Shown here piece after piece: positions 1 through 10,731 of a DNA stretch of 64,000 bases; position 1 is the first letter of the stretch; every line of letters begins with the position of its first letter. Where the stretch lies: positions 1,279,124-1,343,123 of the forward strand of contig NC_134775.1 of assembly GCF_050436995.1 (NCBI RefSeq), given 5' to 3'. The position numbers and the translations under genes were made by a program. Origin of the DNA: Anticarsia gemmatalis (Eukaryota; Arthropoda; Insecta; Lepidoptera; Erebidae). Under the pieces are notes generated by a model. It saw only the letters and a program-made list of their open reading frames with translations, had not been told where the DNA came from and made no database searches.

Positions 1-1992
1 TCATAAGGAAATAGTTAATTATCTCGTAACCAAACCAGTTTTAAAAATCTTTGATCCCTCGTTACCTATAGAACTACATACTGATGCAAGTAGTGACGGG
101 TACGGAGCCGTTTTGATTCAAAAGGAGAACAATCTTCCTCATGTAGTTGCTTATTACAGTCATAAAACATCCGATGCAGAGAGTCGCTATCACTCCTATG
201 AATTAGAAACATTAGCAGTAGTCAATCCGTGGAACATTTTAGACACTATCTTTATGGTCGAAAGTTCTCAGTCTTTACTGATTGTAACGCTTTGAAAACA
301 TCACATTTGAAAAAAAACCTAACACCAAGGGTTCATAGATGGTGGGCGATCCTGCAGTCATATGACTTTGACATATTTTATAAAGAGGGAAAAAGTATGG
401 GTCATGCAGACTTCCTATCGCGTAATCCAATTGAAGGCAAAGTGAATGATAGCAAATTACCTGACCCTAATCAAGTTAAAAGTATTAAAATCATAAATTT
501 ATCAGAATTAGAAAAAGGGTGGCTCTCTGTGGAACAATTGCGTGATACTGCAATATCAGACATTATTTCTAAATTTCATTCAAATAATCTACCAGAGGAT
601 TTACTACACACATATGATATTAGGCAAGGTATTCTTTATCGAAAAATCGAACGTAGAAAGACCTCTAAGTGGCTACCCATTTTACCTCGATCTTTAATCT
701 GGTCCTTTATTAATCAAGTACACAGCGAAATTAAACACCTTGGTTTTGAAAAAACGCTTGATAAACTATATGATCTGTATTGGTTTGAAAATATGTCGAA
801 ACATGTTAAGCGATTCGTTGATTCCTGCGTTATTTGCAAAGCTTCTAAGGGCCCGTCGGGTGCCCAGCAAGTACGTTTGCATCCAATTCCCAAGCCCGCC
901 ATCCCATGGCATACTATTCATATAGACCTTACGGGCAAACTAAGCGGAAAAAGCCACCGTAAAGAATATTGCTCTGTCATTATCGATGCTTTTACCAAAT
1001 TTGTGCTGCTGGAACACTCGTTGACCTTAAATTCTACAGACGCGATTAAGGCAGTTAAAAACGCAGTGCACTTATTTGGCTCGCCAAAACGCATAATTGC
1101 TGATCGCGGAAGGTCTTACGATAATTCCGATTTTAAGAGTTTTTGTGAAGGTAATAATATTGAGCTACATCTTATTGCAACCGGTTCCAGTAGAGCAAAT
1201 GGACAAGTCGAACGGATCATGCGAACCCTTTAGAGTCTTCTTACCATTGTCGAATGTGATTCAGATAGCCCGTGGCAAGACCACTTAGGAGATATCCAAT
1301 TAGCACTTAACAGCACCCGGTGTAGAGTTACTGGTTTTACTCCAATAGAACTAATGTTTGGTATTCAGGCAAATTCGTTAGAACTATCAAAACTGTCAGT
1401 TAGTTCTCACAATAGCGAAAGATTAGACCTCGAAGTAGCTCGAGAAAATGCATCAAATAGTATCGAACAACTAGGCGAATCTGATAGGATTCGGTTTAAT
1501 AGGGGCAAAGCACGAGTGAAACCCTTCAGTGTGGGCGATTTCGTTTTCGTTAAAAGCGAAGAAAGGCATCAGACAAAACTAGATCGCAAATACAAAGGTC
1601 CCTTTAAAATAACTGCAGTTTTAGATAACGATCGCTATGAGTTGAGACATGTCAATGGAACCAACAGAGTTTATAAGTATTCCCATGAACATTTGCGAGA
1701 AGTCCCTCACGGTCAGATTGGTTTAAATGAAATCGCAGAAAGTTATATTGATGAGGATGACCTGACGGCGTGTAGTGATGAAAATGTTCTTGTTCATGAA
1801 ACTGACCCTAGAAATAGTGACTGTAGCGATACTATGTCTGCTAATAGCAATACCATATCTGTAAATAATAGTGACACTTTATCTGCCGATTCCAATACCC
1901 TGACTGCTGCTTCACGTTCTGGTTCTGTAGAATCCCTCGACTCGGAACCAGTCAACATTGTTACAAATGCTGTAGTTCATCGGGAGCAGTAG
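1..1992 (+). pseudogene. Ty3/gypsy pol 3' part (RNase H and integrase), broken
   Basis: This is the C-terminal part of a gypsy-type pol polyprotein; the 5' part lies outside the window. RNase H starts in one frame (ELHTDASSDGYGAVL) and slips by one base near 220-228 into the frame of EHFRHYLYGRKFSVFTD. An integrase follows: an H2C2 zinc-binding region at about 720-850 (HSEIKHLGF to CVICKA), then a catalytic core with D in HIDLTGK (about 920), D in IIADRGRS (about 1095) and E in NGQVERIM (about 1210). A TAG stop at 1231-1233 interrupts the frame, and the same frame continues with clear integrase sequence (ALNSTRCRVTGFTPIELMFG) to 1992. The tail is acidic with repeated NSNT/NSDT motifs. Strand transfer of the element's cDNA is the family role. 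One frameshift and one stop mean this copy is inactive. Confidence 0.9.
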
Positions 1993-2086
1993 AATAAGTA
2001 GTACAAGCAGTATAAATTAATTCTACTGCTAATTTGATGCATGTCCAAGAAATAGCTATAGGGACAATAGTCCGGACTAGCAAAAC

Positions 2087-2210
2087 ACGGGCCAGTATAA
2101 ACTGATACTGAAGGTATTCTGAAGGATCGGTTATGATCGGACCAGAGGAAATACGGGCCAGTATAAACTGATACTGAAGGTATTCTGAAGGATCGGTAAT
2201 GATCGGACCA
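2087..2210. repeat. 66-bp tandem duplication upstream of gypsy LTR
   Basis: Two consecutive copies of a 66-base unit begin at 2087 and 2153 with ACGGGCCAGTATAAACTGAT and end with GATCGGACCA. They are almost identical; the visible change is TTATGATCGG versus TAATGATCGG. They lie between the gypsy stop codon and the candidate 3' LTR, so they are part of the element's 3' untranslated region. Confidence 0.9.
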
Positions 2211-2355
2211 ATAAATAAGGGCTGAAGGGCCAATAGGCTGGACCAGCAATGTGTGCAGAAGGATTTTAACAAGTCTAGCTATTCATAAAGCTTTTGTATA
2301 AAGGCCAGGATAATCGAACTAGTTGTTTTTGTTAGCAGATAAAATTTAAGAGCGG

Positions 2356-2696
2356 TGTTAAGGCGTACGAGGACGTACGCTCGTCAGCATGGCCGTGACG
2401 GCGCGTCAACGTTTTATTGTAAACGCCACGTGCAGCGGTTCGAATGTAACGGACGGTCACCCCCACTCCATCGCCGCATGCTTATAAAAGGCGACAACCG
2501 CTCGGAGTGGGGCATTCTGGTCTTGGCATCGGTCCGGTGCACATGGTGTCTCGTACGCAAAGTGTGAAGTGAATAAGTTAATTATTGTTCTATTAGTGTT
2601 ATAATTAGAAATAATTGAATATCAATTAGTGATTAAATCAGTGTTGCAACTATATAATATTATTTATTAAAAAAAATGACCGACCCTCTTCCTACA
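2356..2696 (+). repeat. candidate 3' LTR of the gypsy element
   Basis: The sequence starts TGTTAAGGCG after a purine-rich stretch (TTTAAGAGCGG) that could be the polypurine tract, and ends CCTACA, giving TG..CA termini and about 341 bp. It contains a TATAAAAG box at 2483-2490 in a GC-rich context, as expected of an LTR promoter. The 5' LTR is outside the window, so the boundaries cannot be checked against a partner copy and no target duplication can be shown. Confidence 0.5.
2483..2490 (+). promoter_or_regulatory. LTR TATA box
   Basis: TATAAAAG in a GC-rich surround, about 130 bp into the candidate LTR. This is the usual position of the retrotransposon core promoter. Confidence 0.5.
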
Positions 2697-3024
2697 TGTA
2701 CAATAATTTGTTATTGAATGCTTCGTGTTTGTGTTTAGTATACTTATAAGAACTCAAATCCTTACCAATTTCATCACTAAACATAACTATTTTATCATTT
2801 TTGTTTAGTTTGAGTGAACTATGAGTTGGAGGTGTGTTTGTTATTGTCACGGAGGAAAGAGCAGGCATTGGCTGACAGGGTAACGACGGCCTAGAATTGA
2901 CTAATTGTTTTGGCAATGAGGTGTTGTGGCACAGAATAAGTAATAGTACTACCGTACAGAAGGTCCACTTCCGAACAAAAGTGAAGTTTAGGCATAAAAA
3001 ATTACCTACACTAACGACTGCCAC
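2692..3024 (-). pseudogene. LINE ORF1-like fragment (start of an SGNH-type domain?)
   Basis: An open stretch of 110 codons with no database-like identity that I can prove. Its end contains NDKIVMFSDEIGKDLSSY, which resembles the first block of SGNH-hydrolase domains found in ORF1 of CR1/Jockey-type LINEs; compare RVVVIADDQGRSLRRTL in the ORF1 at 57938-59254. It runs directly into the candidate gypsy LTR end at 2696, so it was probably cut by that insertion. It may continue from the coiled-coil piece at 3629-4165. The link is inference. Confidence 0.3.
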
Positions 3025-3628
3025 ACGAAATTGAAACTTATCGCGCTGCGCGAGCGTTCATACTCCATTGGGTATCGCCGCGCGTCTCCGGTTTCACCGC
3101 CGGAACACAGGGTTATCACTAGTCGATATAAATATTAAATTAAATCAATAAAGAGAACAGTGTGTACCTATGCAAATACAATACTTCAAAACATGTTAAT
3201 CTGTTCCTAATAGTGTCTGAAAAACCCATTACCCATTATAAAATAAAATTATAATTGTATTACTGTCTGGTCATTAAATAAATATAGGTAGCTTTACTAA
3301 CACGCAACATAACTTTACTATAGGTAAAATCAAAGAAGCGAATAGAACGAACGATTGGCCGCCGCCACTTTTTTAATAGGTATTCCGTGGCTTGCGCCGA
3401 CGATATTAAAAAATGATATTTATATATTTATTATATTATTATGATATTTTCGATTCCGTATTGTCTTTGTTCACACATAAACCCTACAGTATCTTTTAGC
3501 TTTTTTACGGGATTTTTGTTGTTTAGTTGACATTTTTTTTATTTGAACAGAAAACAGATTAAGAAAATAGATAAGTGTAGCTAGCACTAAATCGCACGAC
3601 GCGGTCAGCGAGCGCGCCAAGTGGCAAC
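3025..3628. other. no gene seen
   Basis: AT-rich sequence with a GC-rich patch near 3040-3110. I find no supported open frame, TIR or tandem repeat. It separates two ORF1-like pieces and may be an intron or a decayed insertion. Confidence 0.4.
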
Positions 3629-4165
3629 CTACTGAGATAGGCCGCATATGCGGCCCGGCGGCCGATCATACCTACTCTGCAGAGTGGAACCCCCCTGGTT
3701 GTGGTCGTTGTTGCACTCACAGGAGTTAACAAGCCTGCCAATCGCCAATACCTGCTCCCTACTCTGTTTTTCTGCCATTTCATATTTGTTAGTTATGGAA
3801 CTGAGGGATTCATGGAGTCGGTCAATTTCACACCGCAGAGCCCTTGTGTCTTTCTTATATTGCAGTGAAACATTGTCCAACTCCAATGAATACATGCGTA
3901 ATTGGTCAATAAGTTGCAATCTTTGTCTGTTTAGAGATATACAATTGATGAAGAACTTATGTTTTTTTATTTGTTTCTTCACCTTTGTAATATATTTCTT
4001 AATTTTTATGTGTTTCTTAAGCTTTTTGTTGCTACAGCTAATAACCCTCACAGATCTACAATTCTTAATGGGCTCATCATCTCTTGTCAAATCTATTATC
4101 ACTGAAGGATGAAGATTATTTACTGTAGCACAGTCCAGTCCGGGGGTCACCAACTCATCGAACAA
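3629..4165 (-). pseudogene. coiled-coil ORF1-like protein fragment with SIM-like motif
   Basis: An open frame of 178 codons; in-frame sequence without stops continues upstream to about 4235 (PFSWLNRPITLRPYTT), so the true start is not set. It has a SUMO-interacting-like motif (SVIIDLTRDDEP), a very Lys-rich stretch (KKLKKHIKIKKYITKVKKQ) and a helical region of likely coiled-coil character (LINNKY-type heptads, RALRCEIDRLHESLSSI). Such coiled coils precede the SGNH domain in LINE ORF1 proteins. A possible splice donor (TCCT/GTGAGT on the minus strand near 3723) would end the exon earlier. It could instead be an unrelated host or element protein. Confidence 0.35.
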
Positions 4166-4359
4166 GCTTTGATTTGTGGTTGCTACAACTGTGGTATATG
4201 GCCGAAGAGTAATAGGTCGATTGAGCCATGAAAAGGGTTCCTGATCTCAACAACCGAGAAGAAAAATATCGTGTCTTTGTCGAGTTGTTGAACATATTTC
4301 CTCCCTAAATTATATAATAAAACATACATGTAACAAATTAAGCCCGTGGCAAAAGTGAT

Positions 4360-4434
4360 AACAAAAAAATAAATTTTGGACCACCCTAACTTACATCCAT
4401 CCTCTTTCAAAAACTTCCATACTTCAGAGTATAT
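4360..4434 (-). pseudogene. RTE-type LINE fragment (ORF2, downstream side)
   Basis: On the minus strand this reads YSEVWKFLKEDGCKL, matching the RTE-clade motif that follows 'VGPDGI' upstream of the reverse transcriptase. The preceding motif lies at 8283-8300, on the far side of the transposon at 4435-8278. The two halves are one LINE split by that insertion. Confidence 0.6.
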
Positions 4435-4463
4435 CGTCTATCGGAGACAGTACTGGAACATTT
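4435..4463 (+). repeat. left TIR of the ATAT-target transposon
   Basis: Begins CGTCTATCGGAGACAGTACT. It pairs with 8250-8278 at 27 of 29 positions; the mismatches are T/C transitions at positions 20 and 28 of the repeat. Confidence 0.9.
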
Positions 4464-4852
4464 AGAAATGTGCAATTTTAGGATAATGAGGTTTGAAAAA
4501 TGTGCTTAATTTTAATGGCTTAATATAAAATAATTATTTATGATATGTGTATATTTTAATGTTTTGAATATGTAAATATATCTTAGCTTCGTGTCAGTAT
4601 TAGTTTCTTTTGCATATTATTTTTAGTTATTGTGATATTAGCAATATTTTGAAATGTTCTTATATTGACCCAGAAATTTTTTAGATGAGTCACAAAGATA
4701 GTGGATTATTTCTAAATGTTCTAATAATGAATATACCTATTACCTAGTATTTTGAAATGTACTGATAAAGAACTCATAATTAAAATTAATTCAGGGAAGT
4801 AATGGAGGTATTAAAATATTTTTAATAATACAAAACAAACTATTCTTATAAA

Positions 4853-4866
4853 ACGTTTTATTAAAT
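4853..4866 (-). terminator. polyadenylation signal of the transposase gene
   Basis: On the minus strand ATTTAATAAAACG follows the TAG stop (4908-4910) by about 45 bases, giving a canonical AATAAA. Confidence 0.6.
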
Positions 4867-4907
4867 GAGTTAGTATTAAAACAATCAAATACGTAAATAT
4901 ACTTAAT

Positions 4908-7900
4908 CTAATGTTCTTCACTAAGACCTTCATGTTCATTAAAGTTATCACTAGCATCTAAACTGGCATAATATTCCCAGTATACTCTAGGAATCACGTT
5001 GGAGTGGCATAATGCAAGTAAATCTTTCTTCTTATTTGTGGATATTTTTGGTCGCACATGGTATTTCTTCTTTATTTGAACTTCCACATTCGCTACACCT
5101 CTCATTTTGTGGCGTACGTTAATAGTTTTCATTGTGCTAGGCTCATAAGTATCATGGTAGTAAATAGAAAAAGGGCATGTCGCCTGCATGTAAATTTTTT
5201 TTATGTCGTTCCAGACTACCCGGTCCCCATCTGTGTTGACTGTGAAGTTTTTTCCGAACTGATTTACCAATTCCTTTAAATCAACAATATCACTGTAATC
5301 CAGTTCATGTACCTGGTATGGATTACCTTTCTTTTTAGCGCATTGAATAACTGAGCGCCACTGAGGTGGAACAAAAATTGACCCATTTTTGAGAATTCTC
5401 TTTTTTTCTTGCTCAATCGTGGAGTGTACGCTATCGCCTTCATTTTGCGTGTGGCCGACAATTAAATATTTGTGAGTTATTGATAAAACCCCAAGAATTT
5501 TCATTGCATAATGATACAAACCCATTAAATACTTATTTTTGTTTTGAGCTGAACAGTTGTCAGTATAAAAGATAACATGTTTTCCAATACAATAGTCTTT
5601 AAGAAATTTAAGGATACAGGTCCCAACTTCATCACAGCCCTTTCCCCCCAAAGACTCATTCCACAAGTAGCAATGCCCAGTTTTATTTACAATATCGTAC
5701 ACTGTGCAGTTGTAGACATTTAACCTTCTTTTATAAAAAAAGAGCGAATCATTGCCGGAAGGTGTTTGCAGTATAGCTTGCATGTCGTAACAACAAATAA
5801 TTTTGCTATCATCACTTTTACAAGATTCTATATCCATTTCTTTCTCTTTTCGGCAAAGCTCTTTTTCTCTTATATGATTCAAATACGCGTCTTGTAATTT
5901 CAACTTATCTTCCCCCGCAGCATTTGTATACGATAAACACAGAGAACATAAATCCTTTTTAGGTTTATGGAAAGAAATATTGAATTCCGTCCGAAAAATA
6001 TGTTCGTATGTACCTTGTGTGGCTAAGGGCTTATCATTATGGGCACACCAGTCCTGATATTGTCTGTACATCAGACATAAGTTCAGATCGCCATCAAGAT
6101 AAGTCTTGCTAGTAGATGCACGACAATAATGAGATTCTTTTTTTGGATACGAATTTATATGATCCCGAACACCATCTTTGACAGCATCAGGCAGAGACCT
6201 TCCATTTCTGCCATGCTTGCCTCTCAGGTCTTGCGATATCACTCCGGTGGCATCAGATTTTTTATGAACTGTTGATAAAAATGAATGTCCAATATTTAAT
6301 GTTGATGTGTAAAATCGTTTACATACTCTAATTTTCTCGGATTCTACTGTAAAATAGTAAGCGACGTTGAGAGATCTTTTACTGTTTTCATTATGCAATG
6401 AATATTTTGGCTTGACAGGCTCCATGCACCTATGAACATAGTCTCGTTGTCTTGTTAAGTCACTCATATTCCAGAAACTGGTAAAAATTCTCAACCTCTG
6501 ATCTTCATTTATTTTTTGTGTACATTTTAAGCGACATTTGTCATCACACGGTGGTTTTACTTCCCTTCCTGGAACTTCTTTCCCTGTTACTGTTTCATAA
6601 GCTTTGCCTGAATTTCTTAAAGATTTTTTCTTGTTCTTTTTCCAATTTTCTGGTTCTCTCTTACGCTTTTTACACTTCTTAATAGACACAGATTCTTCAC
6701 TCACATTTAAACTTTCTTCTATTAGCGGCATTATGTTCGACATGTTCATATCATTTTCTGTCTGTAAAATACCCGTCCCACCACCTTTAAAGCGCAACGT
6801 AAGTCTGGTAAGTATTAGCATTAGATAGTAAAGTAAATTGTAACACAAGAATCGACAGCAAGTAAATACCTGGACTAAACAAAGACTGGGATGCATTGTT
6901 GTCAGTAGGCGCAGCAATCGATTCGGTGATTGATACATGAGCCGGGCTATTAGATGTACAGTTTTTGTTTGGTTCAGGGCTGTTATGCGCACCACCTAGT
7001 GTTAAAATAAGCAAATAGTTAGGATAAAAATGGCAAGGAAATTCATAGCCATATTTATGAGTTAACATACAATTAAAAATAGCAACCTGAACTAGACAAG
7101 AAGTGGACTGGATTTTCACCAACAGTATTTGTTTCTGTATGCTCATTAGTTGGTACATCGGCCATGCTATCGGACCTAAAGGCTTCGACTTGTTTTGGAC
7201 TCACATGTTCACCACCTAGCAATTAAATTAGAACAATTAAACCATAAAAATACAATTAAGCGGTTAGTTAGTATACTGCTACAGCATTATGACATGGACT
7301 ACTGAACGGTAAGTAAGTACCTTGACTAGGCTCTGATTGGCATTGCTTAGCATCAATGTTATCGTAAAACTCAATCGAGTTTAGACTGTTATGTCCATCA
7401 CCTGGCAAAATAAGCAGTTATATAAAATAAATAACACCAAAACAAATGTTATACATATAAATAGATATGAAAAGTAAATACATCTATGAAGCTCAAGCTG
7501 CTCCTGAGTTGTTTCAACTACAGGCATGCCAATAAGCTCGGCAGATTCCTGATTTTCCAGGATAATATCAGTCATAGGATCCAAGGTCGGCTTAGAAGGT
7601 AATAAATGTTTCTCGACCCTGTCATCTGAAATGAAAATACATACGTATGATTTTTGTAGTAAAAAGGTGATTGCTAAATTATGTGATTGTAAATGCATAG
7701 GCAAAAAAATAATTCTACTAATATTATACAATAAATTGACCGGCGTGTATCCACGCCACGCGTAAATACGGTCAGTTGCAACTCACTAGTAACGAAATAT
7801 ACCTATTTATATTTAGTACAACATTAATTTAGTTTAACTTATGTTTTTATACTTTATAAAACACTTACCACTACTTGTACTTTCTTTTTGATATCTAGCA

Positions 7901-7947
7901 GATATCATTTCAACAATTTTCTTTGCTCTGTAACACTTTTTAGACAT
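4908..7947 (-). CDS. DDE-like transposase of the ATAT-target transposon, six exons
   Basis: Proposed exons, in transcription order: 7947-7869, 7625-7482, 7401-7321, 7215-7087, 6995-6870 and 6784-4908. Every intron (243, 80, 105, 91 and 85 nt) has GT..AG ends and is phase 1. The joined length is 2436 nt, exactly 812 codons with the TAG stop, and I saw no internal stop. The last exon holds a Cys-rich patch (CDDKCRLKC), a CSLCLSY zinc-type motif, and an RNase H-like domain. Its candidate catalytic acids are D about 520 (CCYDMQ), D about 595 (YTDNCSAQNKN) and E about 635 (HTQNEGDS). The N-terminal exons encode a low-complexity acidic and polar region. Exons 3, 4 and 5 begin with related sequence, as if duplicated. 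This domain is widespread in insect 'uncharacterized' proteins (DUF7869-like, from memory). It presumably acts as the element's transposase in the nucleus. Confidence 0.8.
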
Positions 7948-8249
7948 TTTAACAAAATATAATTTTATAATACACTGTAACCATCCGCACGCATCGAACG
8001 CAAACACGCGACAACTGGAACAACTATGAATGACCGTTATTCAAATCTTCAATTTCAGTTCCATACTGGAACATTTCAAAATAGACAGGTAATGAACTAG
8101 ATAATGTCTAACGCTTTATGGCGTTTGTTACTGGAATATGGCGATTTATTTGAAAAATAATTACTTTCTGACTTGATCCAATAGTGAATTGGTGAGATCT
8201 ATAACTTTTCCGTTGAATCTCTTATTTAACTCAAAACTTCAAATTTTGG

Positions 8250-8278
8250 AGATGTTCCGGTACTGTCTCCGATAGACG
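8250..8278 (-). repeat. right TIR of the ATAT-target transposon
   Basis: Reverse complement of the left TIR with two transitions; followed by ATAT at 8279-8282. Confidence 0.9.
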
Positions 8279-8282
8279 ATAT

Positions 8283-8690
8283 GCCATCTGGACCGACTGC
8301 TCTGCCGTTTTGTCATGCTCCTTACAGCCTTTATTTCTTCATCTATACTTATCATACCTAAGTTTGTCGGCGCTTCTATTTCCTTGTTCCAATCATTCTC
8401 TTCATTCATTAACTTTTCTCGCCGATCGCCGGTAATTTATTTTTCCACTCTCATCTTTTGTGAATTTTATTTTCGCTATGTCCCTTCCATTAATTTCTCT
8501 AATTTTAGCTAACCAGTATAATTGCTTTTGTCCTTGGGGAGTTTCTAAGGATCTGGATAGGTTATCTTGGACTTTGCTGCTTGCAATTGCCACAGCTTTC
8601 TAAGCTTGTTTCTTACTTTCAATATACACCTTGCGTTTATCCTCTCTCATAGTAAGGTTACACAAGTCCACACTCTTCCATCCTTTATGT
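8283..8690 (-). pseudogene. RTE-type LINE fragment (ORF2, upstream side)
   Basis: On the minus strand this contains QKQLYWLAKIREINGRDIA followed by IKFTKDESGKI, the conserved RTE-clade block between endonuclease and reverse transcriptase. It ends in a frame reading 'GPDG' at the transposon junction. Several frameshifts separate the blocks. It is dead, but useful as the pre-insertion target of the transposon at 4435-8278. Confidence 0.65.
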
Positions 8691-8735
8691 CTTTCAGTGC
8701 CTTTTGTACCTCTTTATTCCATAACGGAAGACATT

Positions 8736-8900
8736 AGGTCAGCAATGGAAGGTGATCATCTAACAGTGCTTGCATTGCTAGACTTTAGCAACGCTTTTAA
8801 CACTGTTGACTTTGATGTACTTCTTGGGACACTATGCTCTCTTAACGTATCTCCAACAGCGGTTGACTGGTTTCCAGTGGCGAAGGGTAAGTTTTGTTAA
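8736..8900 (+). pseudogene. reverse transcriptase fragment
   Basis: The frame reads TVLALLDFSNAFNTVDFDVLL, the block of a non-LTR reverse transcriptase that normally reads 'LDFSKAFDTVDHDLLL'. It is cut on both sides and has no YADD motif, so it is a relic. A related decayed copy lies at 42640-43230. Confidence 0.7.
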
Positions 8901-9451
8901 AAGGCAAGCCGGAGCTAAAACTGCTTACCCAGTTTGGCATACTACCTATAGGTATTGTTGTGTCATCCGAATCTATGCTTCAATCGCGGCCTCAAAAAGC
9001 TATTTAATGGTGTTCCTACCTATCAAAGTAACTGTTTTTATGAACCACTTCGTGACATTCCTATTCGCTCATAGTGAGTTGCGCTCGCCGGTCGGTAAAC
9101 GATCTGTGGGTTAAGCAGCTCTCGGTGCGGTCATTCCATACGTGGATGACTGATGGCGGCTTGAACAAGTTTGACACTAGGTTGACCACTAATCATACGT
9201 TAACAAAATAAATCGTTGTATTGCGATCCGATCTAACTACTTTCATAGTAGGTAAGGACTTTAATTATAGGTATTAACTTCGAAATTATTGATGAGCAAT
9301 GATTCTATCCTATTACTTCCGTGTTAAAATAAGTGTCTTGGTATTTAAATACAACTTATTGGCTCCAAATACCTAGTAGAAAGAATCGGTGAAGTAATAA
9401 AAACACTTTTGCAACTAGGTAGCAGTAAGCCATTGATAAATTTATAAAGTT
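8901..9451. other. decayed LINE-like sequence, no gene
   Basis: The stretch near 9080-9200 (TCGCCGGTCGGTAAACGATC and TTTGACACTAGGTTGACCAC) is repeated in inverted orientation near 42660-42830, so both are copies of one degenerate interspersed repeat. No open frame is supported. Confidence 0.5.
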
Positions 9452-9729
9452 ACTAGCTGACCCGCGCAACTTCGCTTGCGTCACCTAAGAGAATGGGTCA
9501 AAATTTTCCCCGTTTTTGTAACATTTTTCGTTGCTACTCCGCTCCTAATGACCGTAGCGTGATGTTATATAGCCTATAGCCTTCCTCGATAAATGGGCTA
9601 TCTAACACTGAAAGAATTTTTCAAATCGGACCAGTAGTTCCTGAGATTAGCGCGTTCAAACAAACAAACAAACAAACAAACAATCAAACAAACAAACAAA
9701 CTCTTCAGCTTTATAATATTAGTATAGAT
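9452..9729 (+). repeat. interspersed repeat with (CAAA)n tail, copy 1
   Basis: Starts CTAGCTGACCCGCGCAAC, contains GATTAGCGCGTTCAAACAAA, runs into a (CAAA)n tract and ends TTTATAATATTAGTATAGAT. Further copies are at 43229-43494, 43806-44075 and 61949-62340, with a diverged start at 44364. From recollection this is common in Lepidoptera and may be the 3' end of an RTE LINE or a SINE. The insertion at 61949-62340 has a target duplication, so it moves as a unit. Confidence 0.8.
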
Positions 9730-10107
9730 ATCGTCTTAGAGAATAACTTTAGGGAATGTTTAAAATTTTTATTTTTTTTATTTTATTTATTTGAACACAA
9801 AAGATTTGGTACAAAATAGTTATGTGCACGGTAATGACTGCATTAGTTTAAAACTGTGTCGCAGTCATTAACGCCCACCTCCGTGAGTTTTAAACATAAG
9901 TTTTCAGCATACACAAATATATACTGTTAAACAAAAAAGAAAAACGAAATATAATATAACAAAAGAAAAACATATTATTTAAAAAACAAAACAAAAATAA
10001 AAGAAAACAAAATTAAAGATTGTAGACTTCCAAAATTTACAAAAAATATATATATAAGTATTTTTTTTAATTAATTAGATTAAATTAAAGGAGAATCCAA
10101 ATAATGT

Positions 10108-10285
10108 GTGTGTGTTTGTTAGTGTGCGTGCGTGTGATGTGTGTGTGTGTGTGCGAGAATGTGTGTGTGAGTTGTGTGTATATGTAGGTGCGTGCGCACG
10201 CGCGCGTGTATATGTGAATGCGTGTCTATGTGTGTGTGAGTAGGTATGTATGAAGTGTGTGTGTGTATGTGCATGTAGGTTAGTG
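10108..10285. repeat. GT-rich microsatellite
   Basis: Imperfect (GT)n on the plus strand with interspersed GC and GA steps, in the 3' untranslated part of LINE-A. Confidence 0.9.
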
Positions 10286-10299
10286 CGTATGTAGTGAAA

Positions 10300-10731
10300 T
10301 TAAGTTCTGACTAATAGCTCAACTTCGTAATAACTAAAGGTGCCAAACCAATGACCCATCTGTGCTCGACATTGTCGTAGGGTAAGTGGATATATCTTGA
10401 GTTTTGTATTTACTCTATTATACAAGATTGGGCTCAAATACCGGTAATGTCTGCGTACAAGCAAAGTTCTAGCAGGCTCTACTTGACAGATACGGTCAGA
10501 TCTTCGCTTCCGCATCAAGTTGGGATCATATGGCATATTTGAGTGTTTGCGTAATATCATACTTAAAAGGAAGGATTGTCTGACTGTCGGTAGCTCAGCC
10601 GTGGGAAAACGAATGGGTTTACGCGTCATTACCTTCAGAATTGCCCTCTGAGCTCCTTCTAAACGAAGTAGAAGGCACTTGCCAGAACCACCCCAGACTG
10701 TGATGCAGTAAGTGTACTCAGTGATACTCAC
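10300..10731 (-). pseudogene. LINE-A ORF2 C-terminal domain
   Basis: Reads YCITVWGGSGKCLLLRLEGA then QRAILKVMTRKP, the block that follows the RT and thumb in CR1/Jockey-type LINEs. It is separated from the RT frame by the inverted duplication at 10686-10757, whose arm overlaps its 5' end, and lacks its own start codon context. Confidence 0.7.

Larger units (their letters stand above)
4435..8278 (-). mobile_element. DNA transposon with ATAT target duplication, Sola-like candidate
   Basis: Both ends carry an inverted repeat starting CGTCTATCGGAGACAGTA. 27 of 29 positions agree (4435-4463 against 8278-8250). Both sides are flanked by ATAT (4431-4434 and 8279-8282). Removing the element and one ATAT rejoins an RTE LINE reading frame (GPDG-IY-SEVW), which independently fixes the 4-bp target duplication. 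Inside lies one minus-strand gene of six exons with a DDE-like domain. Subterminal copies of TACTGGAACATTT-like and GAAATGTTC-like motifs occur near 4640-4760 and 8060-8145. A 4-bp duplication and a large DDD/E transposase fit the Sola superfamily, but I assign that only as a hypothesis. Confidence 0.9.
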
